A stretch of 64,000 nt of DNA, taken from Reyranella humidisoli. GTDB lineage: Bacteria > Pseudomonadota > Alphaproteobacteria > Reyranellales > Reyranellaceae. Within the stretch, counting starts at the first letter, position 1, and every line of letters begins with the position of its first letter. The notes under the pieces are model-generated. The model was not told the DNA's origin, ran no database searches, and saw nothing but the letters and a program-made list of their open reading frames with translations. A program made the position numbers and the translations under genes. Shown here piece by piece: positions 42,959-52,371 of this stretch. The stretch lies in NCBI RefSeq assembly GCF_019039055.1, contig NZ_JAHOPB010000001.1, forward strand, positions 2,640,001 through 2,704,000, in the 5' to 3' direction.

Positions 42959-42999
42959 ATACTACGAGGCGTCGGTGGATGGGCGGAGTCTGCACCGTT

Positions 43000-44781
43000 C
43001 TAGACGACGAGGCCTGCCAAGGCCGTGGGCCCCTCGGGCGGGGCCGCCTGCCAGGGCAGCATGTAGAGTCGCCGCGCGAGGCCCTGCCGGACCCGGTCGA
43101 TCTGTGCGCGCTCGCCGCGCAGGCGCCGGACGAGCAGGGGATCGCGTGTCCCGCTCCCCACCAGGCTGCGGTTGATGACCCATGCGTAGGGCTCGATGTT
43201 TGCCCGGCGCAGATCCTCCTGCAGCGCGGCGGCTTCCGAAACCGGCGTCGTCTCCGGCAGCGAGACCAGCACGATCCGCGAATAGTCCGGATCCTGAAGC
43301 CGCATCAGGGGCGTCACGATCCGTCCCGCGGCCGGGCTGCCGCCTGCGCCGACGCTGCGGATCATCTCGCGATGATAGGCGCCGGCCGCGTCCATCAGCA
43401 GCAGCGTGTGGCCGGTCGGCGCGGTGTCGAGCACGACGAAAGCGCTTCGTGCCTCCATCACGATTCGCGAGAAGGCATGGAAGACCGCGACTTCCTCCGT
43501 GCAGGGCGAAGCGAGGTCCTCGCGCAGCAGGGCGAGCCCCGCCGTGTCGAGATCGGCGGCGCGGGACGCCATGACCCGCGCAACGTAGCGCTGCGTTTCC
43601 TCGCGCGGATCGATGCGGTCGACCCGCAGGCCTTCCATCGTCGCTTCGATTGTCGAGGCGAGATGGGCGGCCGGATCGGTCGTGCTGAGGTGAACGCTGT
43701 GCCCGCGCTTCACCAGGCCGACCGCGAGCGCGGCGGCGATGGTCGTCTTGCCCACGCCGCCCTTGCCCATGACCATGATCAGCCCGCGGCCGGCCGCGGC
43801 GAGTTCGTCGACCAGCCGGCCCAGCGCCGGAATCGCCGCTGCCGCGGCTGGCTCCGCGTCGGCGACGGCTTCGATGCGGAGTTGCGGCTCGCCGGCGAGG
43901 ACCTGTCGCAGTGCGTCCAGCCCCACCATGTCGAAGGACCGTAGCGGTACGCGGTCCTGCGGCAGGCTCCGCAGCGCCTCGGGCAACGCGGCGAGGACCT
44001 GCTCGCCGAGCGCCTCGATCGATCGTGCGACCGCATCGCCGCGATCCGTCGCGGCGAAGACGCCGTTGATGGCGAGATGCTGGTTGGTGAGGCCGAGCGC
44101 CCGCAGTTCGGCGCTGGTCCTCGCCGCTTCGCGCATGGCGCCGCGGTCCGGGCGGCTGACCAGCACGATCGTCGTGCTCTTCGGGTCGCCCAGCGTGGCG
44201 AGTGCTGCCTTGAATCTCTCCTCCTGCATCTTGAGGCCGGAATGCGGGCCGAGGCACGAAGCGCCGCGATCGTTGCCCTTGAGGAAGCCGGTCCAGGCGC
44301 GGGGCAGGCTGAGGAGGCGCAGCGTGTGCCCGGTGGGCGCGGTGTCGAACACGACGTGATCGAACGCGTCGACGCGGGTGGCCAGAAGGCCCACGAACTC
44401 GTCGAAGGCGGCGATCTCCGTCGTGCAGGCGCCGGAAAGCCGTTCACGCACGGACTCGCGTTCGGCGTCTGTGACCTCGGCGCCGAGCTGCGCCAGGACG
44501 CGAAGCCGATAGGATTCCGCGGCGGCTTCCGGATCGATGTTCATCGCCGACAGGCGGGGAACGCCCGGCACCGGCCGCGGCTCGTTCGACAGCGTCGTGG
44601 CGAACATCTCGTCGAGGTTCGATGCCGGGTCGGTGCTGATCAGCAGGACGGACCGGCCCCGGTCGGCCAGCGCGAGGGCGGTGGCGCAGGCCAGCGTCGT
44701 CTTCCCGACGCCGCCCTTGCCGGTGAAGAACAGGTGGCGCGTGGGACTCGCGAGGAGGCTGAGCGTGATCGCGGAAGGCAT
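43000..44781 (-). CDS. arsA: ArsA arsenite-stimulated ATPase
   Basis: 593 residues from the ATG at 44781, the usual size. There are two homologous halves, each with a P-loop GKGGVGKTT (FFTGKGGVGKTTLACATALA and MVMGKGGVGKTTIAAALAVG) and a DTAPTGHTL signal. The three As(III)-ligand cysteines of the family have counterparts: SGACTTEIAAFDEF, GASCLGP and ASPCTEEVAVF. It energises arsenite extrusion by ArsB or Acr3. No arsB or arsD is present, so its partner would be the ACR3 gene at 48142 or one of the MFS proteins. A gap of about 120 bp separates it from arsJ upstream. Confidence 0.93.
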   Translation of the reverse strand: MPSAITLSLLASPTRHLFFTGKGGVGKTTLACATALALADRGRSVLLISTDPASNLDEMFATTLSNEPRPVPGVPRLSAMNIDPEAAAESYRLRVLAQLGAEVTDAERESVRERLSGACTTEIAAFDEFVGLLATRVDAFDHVVFDTAPTGHTLRLLSLPRAWTGFLKGNDRGASCLGPHSGLKMQEERFKAALATLGDPKSTTIVLVSRPDRGAMREAARTSAELRALGLTNQHLAINGVFAATDRGDAVARSIEALGEQVLAALPEALRSLPQDRVPLRSFDMVGLDALRQVLAGEPQLRIEAVADAEPAAAAAIPALGRLVDELAAAGRGLIMVMGKGGVGKTTIAAALAVGLVKRGHSVHLSTTDPAAHLASTIEATMEGLRVDRIDPREETQRYVARVMASRAADLDTAGLALLREDLASPCTEEVAVFHAFSRIVMEARSAFVVLDTAPTGHTLLLMDAAGAYHREMIRSVGAGGSPAAGRIVTPLMRLQDPDYSRIVLVSLPETTPVSEAAALQEDLRRANIEPYAWVINRSLVGSGTRDPLLVRRLRGERAQIDRVRQGLARRLYMLPWQAAPPEGPTALAGLVV

Positions 44782-44901
44782 GTGTTCGCTCCGAGCGTGA
44801 ACGGCCTGCCGGAAGGCCCGTGACAATCGTGACTTGGACCACGGCAATCGGACCCGCGCCTTGCGCCAGCGCAAGGCGGCGCGGCGCGGGTGCGACGGGT
44901 G

Positions 44902-46137
44902 TCAGGCCGTCCGCGGGCCGGGCACGTCGCCGCGCCGGGACGGCAGCAGGAAGGTGACGATCCAGCAGGCGAGCAGCATCGCCGCCGACGCCAGAAGGCA
45001 GCCCGCGATGCCGCCCCATTGATAGAAGAGTCCCGAGAGCAGCGTGCCGGCCAGCCGGCCGGCGGCGTTGGCGGCGTAGTAGAAGCCGACATCCTCGGCG
45101 GCCTTCTCCGAGCCGGCATAGGCCAGGATCAGGTAGGAGTGCAGCGAGGAGTTGACCGCGAAGGGCAGCGCGAACAGGGCGAGCCCCGCGGTGACGACGA
45201 GATCGGGCCGCAGTCCCGTCGGCTGGGCGAGCAGGAGGGCGATCGCCAGCGGCACGGCGAGCAGGAGGCCCGCCCACAGGCGCGCGCCCGGCACTTCGCG
45301 GCTGAGACCGTCGTCGCTGCGCGTCACGAGTGCGGGCGCCACCGCCTGCAGCCCGCCATAGGCGATCGTCCAGGCGGCGAGGAAGGCGCCCACTTCCACG
45401 AAGCGCCAGCCCGAAGCGTAGAGGAACACCGGGAGGCCGACGACGAACCAGACGTCGCGCGCGCCGAACAGGAAGATGCGCGCCGCCGCCAGCAGGTTCA
45501 CGCCGGCCGATTTGGCAAACAGCTCGCGCATCGACTTCGAGGCCTTGGCCTTGCCGAGCTCGCGCGGCAGCAGCACCAGCCCGGCGACGAGCACGACCAG
45601 CAGCAGGCCCGCCATCAGCCAGAGCGCGGGCCGGAAGCCCACCGCGTCGAGCAGCAGCCCGCCCAGGAAGAAGCCGATGCCCTTCATTGCGTTCTTCGAG
45701 CCGGTGAACCACGCCACCCACTTGAAGAGACGCCCCGCGCCGTCGCCGGCCGTGGCCTTGATGGCCGACTTCGACGCGGTCTTGGTGAAGTCCTTGGCCA
45801 GTCCCGCGATGCCTTGCGCTGCGACCACCCAGGCGATGGAGACGATGGCGGTCCACGCGGGATCGAGCGCCGAGAGCAGCAGCAGGCTCGCGATCTGCAG
45901 CACCTGGCCGGTCATCAGCATGCGCGGGATGCCGAAGCGCGTCGCCAGCCAGCCGCCCGCGAGATTGGCGACGATGCCCGCGAACTCGTAGAGCAGGAAC
46001 AGGAAGGCCAGCGTGAAGGGCGAGTAGCCCAGCTTGAAGAAGTGCAGCAGCACCAGCATGCGCAGCGCGCCGTCGACCAGCGTGAAGCCCCAGTAGGAGG
46101 CCGTGACGACCAGGTAGTTGCGCGCCGACGTTGCCAT
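44902..46137 (-). CDS. arsJ: ArsJ, organoarsenical (1-arseno-3-phosphoglycerate) efflux MFS protein
   Basis: 411 residues and 12 membrane segments. ArsJ features: the N-terminal YLVVTASYWGFTLVDGALRM, the FTKTASKSAIK loop, and GVNLLAAARIFLFGARDVWF. The ATG at 46137 overlaps the stop of the GAPDH gene (TGATG). In the studied Pseudomonas system GAPDH makes 1-arseno-3-phosphoglycerate from arsenate and ArsJ exports it, giving arsenate resistance. The tight coupling with GAPDH here supports the assignment. Confidence 0.92.
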   Translation of the reverse strand: MATSARNYLVVTASYWGFTLVDGALRMLVLLHFFKLGYSPFTLAFLFLLYEFAGIVANLAGGWLATRFGIPRMLMTGQVLQIASLLLLSALDPAWTAIVSIAWVVAAQGIAGLAKDFTKTASKSAIKATAGDGAGRLFKWVAWFTGSKNAMKGIGFFLGGLLLDAVGFRPALWLMAGLLLVVLVAGLVLLPRELGKAKASKSMRELFAKSAGVNLLAAARIFLFGARDVWFVVGLPVFLYASGWRFVEVGAFLAAWTIAYGGLQAVAPALVTRSDDGLSREVPGARLWAGLLLAVPLAIALLLAQPTGLRPDLVVTAGLALFALPFAVNSSLHSYLILAYAGSEKAAEDVGFYYAANAAGRLAGTLLSGLFYQWGGIAGCLLASAAMLLACWIVTFLLPSRRGDVPGPRTA

Positions 46138-47180
46138 CACCGGCCCGCGTCGATCACCTGGCGGGCGAGATCGACCATGCGGCAGACATAGCCGACCTCG
46201 TTGTCGTACCAGGCATAGACCTTGAGCAGCGTGCCGTCGGTCACCATCGTGCTCGGCCCGTCGACGATCGAGCTGCGCGTGTCGTTGCAATAGTCGGCAG
46301 AGACCAGGGGACGCGTCTCGAAGCCCAGGATGCCGGCCAGTGGTCCGTGCGCCGCCGCGCGAAAGAGATCGTTGACCTCCTGTTCGGTAGTCGCGCGCGA
46401 GAGTTCGAACACGCAGTCGGTGAGGCTGGCGTTCAGCACCGGCGCGCGTACCGCATGGCCGTTCAACTTTCCCTTCAGCTCGGGATAGATGACCGTGATC
46501 GCCGTGGCGCTGCCGGTCGTCGTCGGTTGCAGCGAGAGCATCGCCGAGCGGGCGCGGCGCAGGTCCTTGTGCGGCGCGTCGACCACGACATTGGTGTTGG
46601 TCGGCGCATGGATGGTCGTGATCTGGCCGTGCCGGATTCCGATCTGCTCATGCACAACCTTGACCACGGGCGCGAGGCAGTTGGTCGTGCAGGAAGCCGC
46701 CGTCAGCAGATGGTGCCGGTCGGGCTCGTAGAGCCGATCGTTGACGCCGACCACGACGTTCAGCGCGCGCTCGTCCTTGACCGGCGCGGCCACGATCACC
46801 TTCTTCACGCCGCGGTCGAAATACGCCTGCAGCTGCTCGGGCTTCAGGAACTTGCCGGTGCATTCCAGCACCATCTCGCAGCCGAGATCGCCCCAGGCGA
46901 CGTCGCCCGGCACGGCTGCGGCGCTGAAGCCCAGATAGGTGCCGCCGACCGCGAGGCCACGATCGCGATCGACCTCGAACGAGGTGTGCCAGCGGCCGTG
47001 CATGCTGTCGAACTCGAGGAGATGCGCCGTTGCCTCCACGCCGCCCTTGATCTCGTTGAGATGGACGACCTCGAGGCGGTTGTCGCGCCGCGGATCGTCG
47101 GCGGGCCGGGGGATGCCGCCCAGCGCCGCGCGCAGCGCCAGCCGCCCCATGCGGCCCATGCCGTTGATGCCGATCTTCAT
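46137..47180 (-). CDS. Arsenic-linked glyceraldehyde-3-phosphate dehydrogenase
   Basis: 347 residues. The NAD fold begins [18 protein letters not shown]. The catalytic Cys lies in [11 protein letters not shown], the partner His in [10 protein letters not shown], and the C-terminal part is [16 protein letters not shown]. The [10 protein letters not shown] loop differs from the housekeeping form, as expected for the arsenate-linked GAPDH that works with ArsJ. It uses arsenate in place of phosphate to give 1-arseno-3-phosphoglycerate. It starts 14 bp after the ArsR-ArsC fusion and overlaps arsJ. Confidence 0.92.
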   Translation of the reverse strand: MKIGINGMGRMGRLALRAALGGIPRPADDPRRDNRLEVVHLNEIKGGVEATAHLLEFDSMHGRWHTSFEVDRDRGLAVGGTYLGFSAAAVPGDVAWGDLGCEMVLECTGKFLKPEQLQAYFDRGVKKVIVAAPVKDERALNVVVGVNDRLYEPDRHHLLTAASCTTNCLAPVVKVVHEQIGIRHGQITTIHAPTNTNVVVDAPHKDLRRARSAMLSLQPTTTGSATAITVIYPELKGKLNGHAVRAPVLNASLTDCVFELSRATTEQEVNDLFRAAAHGPLAGILGFETRPLVSADYCNDTRSSIVDGPSTMVTDGTLLKVYAWYDNEVGYVCRMVDLARQVIDAGR

Positions 47181-47194
47181 CGCCGTCTCTGCTC

Positions 47195-48043
47195 CTAGGC
47201 CGGCACGCGGGCGGAATCGCCGATCTCGTCGAGCCGCTTCTTCAGCGCCATCCGGTCGAGCGAGGCGTAGGGCAGGTTGACGAAGATCTCGAGGCGCCGG
47301 CGGATCATGCCGTAGAGCTCGTTGATCATCGTCGCGCGCTCGATCTCCGAGCCCATGAACTTGGCGGGGTCGGGCAGCGGCCACGCGCCCGTCACCGGCC
47401 GCTCGCCGAAGTCGGGACAGTGCTGGCCCTGCAGGATGTCGCAGAGCGTGATGACGAAATCCATGCGCGGCGCATCCGGTCCGGTGAACTCGTCCCACGA
47501 CTTGCAGCGCAGCCCGTCGACCGGATGACCGAGGACCCGGAGCTTGGCGAGCACCTCGGGCATCGGCTGTCCGGCCGGGTCGGAGCCGGCCGAGTAGGCG
47601 TTGAAGCGGCCCTTGCCCACTTGCCCGAGGATCGCCTCGGCCATGAGGGATCGGGCGGAGTTGTGCGTGCACAGGAAGAGGACGTTGAAGGCGGGAGTCA
47701 TGTGAACCTCGGGTTGATCCTCGGGGAGGAGTCGCGCCAGGTCGCCACAGAGGTCCGGTCGTCCGCCACAGCACGTCTCGGTCAGGAAGCTGAAGAGCGC
47801 GCGCAGGCCGGCGAAGCGGACCGCATAGATGATGTTGCGGCCCTGCCGGGTGGACTGGACGAGGCCGGACTGTTCGAGAGCGGCCAGATGGAACGACAGC
47901 GTCGAGGGCACCTGCCCCAGCGCGCTGGCGAGTTCGCCGGCCGCCATGCCGGACGCCCCCTTGCTCGCCAGAAGCCGCATCAGGTTGAGGCGGGTCTCTT
48001 GCGAAAGGGCAGCAAATCCGGCAGCTACGTCCGACGATTCCAT
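47195..48043 (-). CDS. ArsR-ArsC fusion: arsenic repressor plus thioredoxin-type arsenate reductase/LMW phosphatase domain
   Basis: 282 residues from the ATG at 48043; a TTG six codons upstream is the alternative. The N-terminal ~100 residues are an ArsR-type winged HTH ([40 protein letters not shown]) with the Cys group [13 protein letters not shown]. From about residue 113 a complete low-molecular-weight phosphatase/ArsC domain follows. Its P-loop is [15 protein letters not shown] (C-X5-R), with DFVITLCD and a later Cys in GQHCPDFG. It would both sense arsenite and reduce arsenate. An internal Met (MTPAFNVLF) could also start a free ArsC. Confidence 0.88.
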   Translation of the reverse strand: MESSDVAAGFAALSQETRLNLMRLLASKGASGMAAGELASALGQVPSTLSFHLAALEQSGLVQSTRQGRNIIYAVRFAGLRALFSFLTETCCGGRPDLCGDLARLLPEDQPEVHMTPAFNVLFLCTHNSARSLMAEAILGQVGKGRFNAYSAGSDPAGQPMPEVLAKLRVLGHPVDGLRCKSWDEFTGPDAPRMDFVITLCDILQGQHCPDFGERPVTGAWPLPDPAKFMGSEIERATMINELYGMIRRRLEIFVNLPYASLDRMALKKRLDEIGDSARVPA

Positions 48044-48141
48044 AGTTCTCGAATAGTCCAATTATGTGACATAGGTATTACGCGGCCGGCCGGCGGGAGT
48101 CGACGGGCAATGGGCCGGGCGGGGGAGCGGGAGACGGCGAG
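48044..48141. promoter_or_regulatory. Divergent promoter region between ArsR-ArsC fusion and ACR3 genes
   Basis: 98 bp with a marked AT-rich core at 48044-48082 (GTTCTCGAATAGTCCAATTA...). This is where back-to-back promoters and an ArsR operator would be expected. It does not carry the TTCTAGAATNTTGGAA box of the other arsR, so the fusion protein probably reads a different site. ACR3 is preceded by GGAGACGGCGAG. Confidence 0.5.
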
Positions 48142-49197
48142 ATGTCCCTTTTTGAGCGTTACCTGACCCTTTGGGTCGCCGCCTGCATCGTCGTGGGCAT
48201 CGGGCTGGGGCACCTGTTCCCGCAGGCGTTCCATGCCGTCGGCGCGGCGGAAGTGGCGCATGTGAACCTGCCGGTCGCGGCGCTGATCTGGCTGATGATC
48301 GTGCCGATGCTGGTCAAGGTCGACTTCGCGGCCATCGCCGAGGTGCGCCGGCACTGGCGCGGGATCGGCGTGACGCTGTTCATCAACTGGGCGGTCAAGC
48401 CCTTCTCGATGGCGGCGCTGGGCTGGCTGTTCATCGGCCATCTGTTCCGGCCGTGGCTGCCGGCCGACCAGATCGACAGTTACATCGCCGGCCTCATTCT
48501 GCTGGCGGCGGCGCCCTGCACCGCAATGGTGTTCGTGTGGAGCAACCTGTCCGACGGCGAGCCCGACTTCACGCTGACGCAGGTGGCGCTGAACGACGCG
48601 ATCATGCTCGTGGCCTTCGCGCCGATCGTGGGTCTGCTGCTCGGCCTCTCCGCCATCGTCGTGCCGTGGCAGACGCTGATCCTGTCGGTCGTGCTCTACA
48701 TCCTCGTGCCGGTGGTGCTGGCCCAGCTCGTGCGCCGTGCGGCGCTGGCGCGCGGTGGACAGGCGGGACTCGCACGTTTGCTTGCACGCCTGCAGCCCGC
48801 CTCGCTGGTCGCGCTGCTGGCGACGCTGGTGCTGCTGTTCGGCTTCCAGGGCGAGCAGATCATCGCCCAGCCGCTGATCATCGCATTGCTGGCGGTGCCG
48901 ATCCTGATCCAGGTCTATTTCAACTCAGGCCTCGCCTATCTGCTGAACCGCGCGGCGGGCGAGCAGCATTGCGTCGCCGCGCCCTCGGCACTGATCGGCG
49001 CCAGCAACTTCTTCGAACTCGCGGTCGCCGCCGCCATCGGCCTGTTCGGCTTCTCCTCCGGCGCCGCGCTCGCCACCGTGGTCGGCGTCCTGATCGAGGT
49101 GCCGGTCATGCTCTCGGTGGTGAAGATCGTGAACGCGAGCAAGGGCTGGTACGAACGTGGCCCCTCCGTCGCCCGCCACCGCGACCCGAACGGCTGA
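48142..49197 (+). CDS. acr3: ACR3-family arsenite efflux permease
   Basis: 351 residues and 10 predicted membrane segments. It begins YLTLWVAACIVVGIGLGHLF. The signature segment APCTAMVFVWSNLSDGEPDF carries the conserved Cys needed for arsenite transport. NFFELAVAAAIGLFG is the second conserved helix, with the Glu. It exports As(OH)3 using the proton gradient, or with ArsA where present. It is divergent from the ArsR-ArsC fusion and converges with the sedolisin gene at a 6-bp gap. Confidence 0.93.
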   Translation: MSLFERYLTLWVAACIVVGIGLGHLFPQAFHAVGAAEVAHVNLPVAALIWLMIVPMLVKVDFAAIAEVRRHWRGIGVTLFINWAVKPFSMAALGWLFIGHLFRPWLPADQIDSYIAGLILLAAAPCTAMVFVWSNLSDGEPDFTLTQVALNDAIMLVAFAPIVGLLLGLSAIVVPWQTLILSVVLYILVPVVLAQLVRRAALARGGQAGLARLLARLQPASLVALLATLVLLFGFQGEQIIAQPLIIALLAVPILIQVYFNSGLAYLLNRAAGEQHCVAAPSALIGASNFFELAVAAAIGLFGFSSGAALATVVGVLIEVPVMLSVVKIVNASKGWYERGPSVARHRDPNG

Positions 49198-49203
49198 ACT
49201 TAG

Positions 49204-52122
49204 CTACGCGACGAGCAGGCCGCTGCCGGCGGTGCTGGTGAAGTCGAGCTGGACGACGAGGTCGTTGAAGTCGCGGTCGCCGCCGCCGTGCAGGTCTTCC
49301 CAGCCCCAGGTGTTGGCGCCGTAGTTCCACAGATGGGCGACATGCTCGCCGCCGACCATCTCGTTGGCCTGGCTGAACGCCCAGAACGTGTCGCCGTTGG
49401 TGACGTTGGTGAGCTGCATGGCGATCAGGTCGCCGGCATCGACGCCGGTGATCTGGCTCTGCCCGGCATTGCCGTCGCCCGGGCCGGCGATGGTCGTGCC
49501 GCCGCCCAGCATGGCGTAGGCGCGGGCCGCGGCCGCGGCGGCGTACCCTGCCTGGTCGGGGGCGAGGCCACCGATCGTGCCGTTATAGTCGTCGACCTTG
49601 TAGAGCATCAGTGTGAGGTCGGCACCGGCCACCTGGCGCATGCGCACCACGACGTTCATGTCGTCGGCGCCGCCTGCGGTCTCCGCAACGGCGACCGCCT
49701 GCGCGAGACGCACGGAGTTGGAGGCATCGGAGAAGAAGTCGGCGAAGCCGAACGAGGCGCTGAGATTGGCCTGTGCGGCGACGGCGGTACCGCTGTTGAA
49801 GGTGACCGAAACGCTGTCGCCGCTTGCGACGATGGCCTGGGTGAGCGCTCCCTGCGTCTGGCCGTCGAACAGTGCGAGCAGCGCGCCGTCGAAGTCGCTC
49901 TGCAGCGATTGCTGCGCGAGCTGGCTGGTCCAGGCGAAGGTGCCGGACGCGGCGCTGCTGGCGTCGGTTGCGGTCGAGCCGGTGTCGACGGTCACGGTCG
50001 CGGCGGCCGTCGCCGTGGTCTGCAGCAGCAGCGTCTGCGCCGTGCCGCTGGTCCAGCCGCCCGCGTCCGAATCGATCACGTCGGGCGTGGCGCTGAAGTA
50101 GACCTGCGAATGGGCGATCTCGGTCAGCGCACGCGCCAGCAGCATGCCGTTGGGCGAGCCCAGTCCGGAGGTGAGGTCGTAGCCCGCGGCGGCTTCGTAG
50201 CCATAGCCGGTCGGGTTGATGCCGCCATAGTCCGAGCCTTCCAGGGTGAAGCTCGATATGTTGTTGCCGAGCGTCACGTCGTTGAACGAGCCCGGCGTGA
50301 TCACCGACGCGAGATAGAGCAGGTCGGTCATGTAGCCGAGGTTGGGCAGGCCCTGGTCGTTGAACACGTAGTTGATCTGCGTGATCAGGCCCGCCCAGAA
50401 CGGCGTGGCGGCGCTGGTGCCGCCTTCGGTCGTCAGGTTCTCCATGTTCGCGCTGGGTGTCGTGTAGGCCAGGTTGCCGTCGGACGGCGCCACCACGTCG
50501 GGCGTACCGCGTCCGGTGAGGCCGAGGGCGGTGTAGATGGCCGAGGTGAGGCCGTAATCGAGCTGGTAGCCCGGCGTGGCCTGGGTCATGTCCATGCCGC
50601 CGGAGCCGGTATTGTTCTCCAGGTAGGATGAGCCGCTGACGAAGGTCTGGTGGTCCGTGGTCTCGTATTCGTTCCACACCGTCTCGACCAGCCAGTCGCC
50701 GAGCGCGGCCGTGCTCGGCAGTTGCGAGAGGCCGCCGCTCATCAGGCGCCACAGCGTGGCGGCATCGCCGGCCATGGCGAGGTTGTAGATCGGCGTGAAG
50801 TTGGCGTTGGTACCGTTCAGCGTCGGATCCTGCGCCGCCGTATTGAGGGTCGAGAGCGACGAGCCGCCGACCAGCAGGTTGTAGGGGCTGGTCTGGTTGT
50901 TCTCGACGGTGGTCAGGCCGTTGGCGGTCTGGAAACCCGAGCCGCTGTCGCCCAGCGCAATCAGCGTCGTCTGGTTGATCAGCGCCGCGTCGACGTAGAG
51001 CTGCATGTAGGCGTAGTAGAAGGGCGAATCCGGCGCCAGGAACTGGCCGTCGCCCCACGAATCTGTGGTGACCGGCGCGGGCCCCACGGACTGCGTGTTG
51101 CCGAGATTGGACGCCGTGCCAAAGATCGAGCTCTGGATGGCGGTGAAGACGGAGGCTTGGGCGTTGCCGGTCGCGTCCGTGTAGCCCGAGCCGTTGTACA
51201 GGGCGAGGTTGCTGTTGGGATTGACGGCCGCGACGATGCCGACGTCGAGCGAACGCTCGCCGGACTGGCCGCTCTGGCCGTTGATGCCCTGCACGAAGAC
51301 GCTGCCGGTGCCGCTGGTGCCCATGGTGGTGAGATAGTCGGTCAGCCGGGCCTCGAACTGGGTGCCGGTCGGGTCGCCGGAGAGGTAGGTCCCTTCGCCC
51401 GGCTCGATCAGGCCGACCATGCCGGTCTGGTAATCGGCGCCGTTCAGGGGAAAGTCGTAGAGTTCGCCGATCCTCCGCGGGTTGGTGCCGTCCGCATCGA
51501 GTGTGTTGCCCATGCTCTGCATGCCCTCGAGCAGCGTCACCGACACGCCGGGCGCCATGTTGGTCGCCGCAGGCGCCGTGGACTGGTCGACCCACAGGCC
51601 GGCGACCGTGAGTTCGCTGGGCAGCGACAGCGAGCCGTTCCAGTACCAGACCTCGCCCTGCTGGCCGCCGGTCGGCGAGTATTTCAGCGTGCTACCTGGC
51701 CCGAACAGGGACTGCCATTCGGCCTGGGTGTTGATCTCGACCCAGATGGTCCGCGATTCCGCCGAGCTGACATAGTTGCTGTTGGTGCTGTCGAGCACCT
51801 TGAGGTCGAGCGTGTCTTTGATGAAGGCGACGGAGCTGGCGTACTGCGTGGCGTCGGCGCCGTAGGTGGTCCACAGCGAGTTGGTGTTGTTCAGCGCTTG
51901 CAGCGCTGCCTGCCGGCTGCCCCAGTCGCCCGCCAGCATCGCGGTCGGATCGTTGGCCCGCTCCAGCACCAGCGCCACGTTGATGCCGTAGGAGGCGCCA
52001 TGGGGGAAATCCCCGCCGTCGGTCATCTGATAGGCCTGCTCGACCGTCTGGTTCTGGTCGGCGATGCCGTAGCCCGCATATTCCAGGAACGTCGAATTAC
52101 CAATGGGATTGTACGTCGTCAT
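49204..52122 (-). CDS. Sedolisin-like (S53) protease with C-terminal DUF4114, paralogue 1
   Basis: 972 residues from the ATG at 52122 (MTTYNPIGNSTF), with no signal peptide. The S53 catalytic set is complete: E289 and D293 in GERSLDVG, the oxyanion Asp D392 in ALGDSGSG, and S570 in EGGTSAATPFWAG. A C-terminal calcium site is suggested by DVTLGNN and the following AGYDLTSGLGSPNG. No propeptide of the classic type is evident. The last ~40 residues form a DUF4114 unit (WGWEDLHGGGDRDFNDLVVQ), a Ca-binding domain common in proteins exported without N-terminal signals. Secretion by a type I system is inferred. A close paralogue lies at 59263. Confidence 0.85.
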   Translation of the reverse strand: MTTYNPIGNSTFLEYAGYGIADQNQTVEQAYQMTDGGDFPHGASYGINVALVLERANDPTAMLAGDWGSRQAALQALNNTNSLWTTYGADATQYASSVAFIKDTLDLKVLDSTNSNYVSSAESRTIWVEINTQAEWQSLFGPGSTLKYSPTGGQQGEVWYWNGSLSLPSELTVAGLWVDQSTAPAATNMAPGVSVTLLEGMQSMGNTLDADGTNPRRIGELYDFPLNGADYQTGMVGLIEPGEGTYLSGDPTGTQFEARLTDYLTTMGTSGTGSVFVQGINGQSGQSGERSLDVGIVAAVNPNSNLALYNGSGYTDATGNAQASVFTAIQSSIFGTASNLGNTQSVGPAPVTTDSWGDGQFLAPDSPFYYAYMQLYVDAALINQTTLIALGDSGSGFQTANGLTTVENNQTSPYNLLVGGSSLSTLNTAAQDPTLNGTNANFTPIYNLAMAGDAATLWRLMSGGLSQLPSTAALGDWLVETVWNEYETTDHQTFVSGSSYLENNTGSGGMDMTQATPGYQLDYGLTSAIYTALGLTGRGTPDVVAPSDGNLAYTTPSANMENLTTEGGTSAATPFWAGLITQINYVFNDQGLPNLGYMTDLLYLASVITPGSFNDVTLGNNISSFTLEGSDYGGINPTGYGYEAAAGYDLTSGLGSPNGMLLARALTEIAHSQVYFSATPDVIDSDAGGWTSGTAQTLLLQTTATAAATVTVDTGSTATDASSAASGTFAWTSQLAQQSLQSDFDGALLALFDGQTQGALTQAIVASGDSVSVTFNSGTAVAAQANLSASFGFADFFSDASNSVRLAQAVAVAETAGGADDMNVVVRMRQVAGADLTLMLYKVDDYNGTIGGLAPDQAGYAAAAAARAYAMLGGGTTIAGPGDGNAGQSQITGVDAGDLIAMQLTNVTNGDTFWAFSQANEMVGGEHVAHLWNYGANTWGWEDLHGGGDRDFNDLVVQLDFTSTAGSGLLVA

Positions 52123-52371
52123 GGCTACGCTTTCGCAAGGGAGTCGGACGGGCCGGATCATGCCGAAGGCTCATCATCCAAGCCACGTCGAAGTGCTCAG
52201 TCCCGGTGCAGAAATGCAGTCAAACTGAGGCGACAAAGCGTCTCAGCGAGCGATGACAGGAAAACGACGGACTTTCGTCTGCGCCACACCCTTGCCGGGA
52301 GGTCGGAAAGGCTGACGGACCGGCGTCACCGGCTCACGCGCACCGGCCGGGACGATGGAGGCGGCCTGGGG

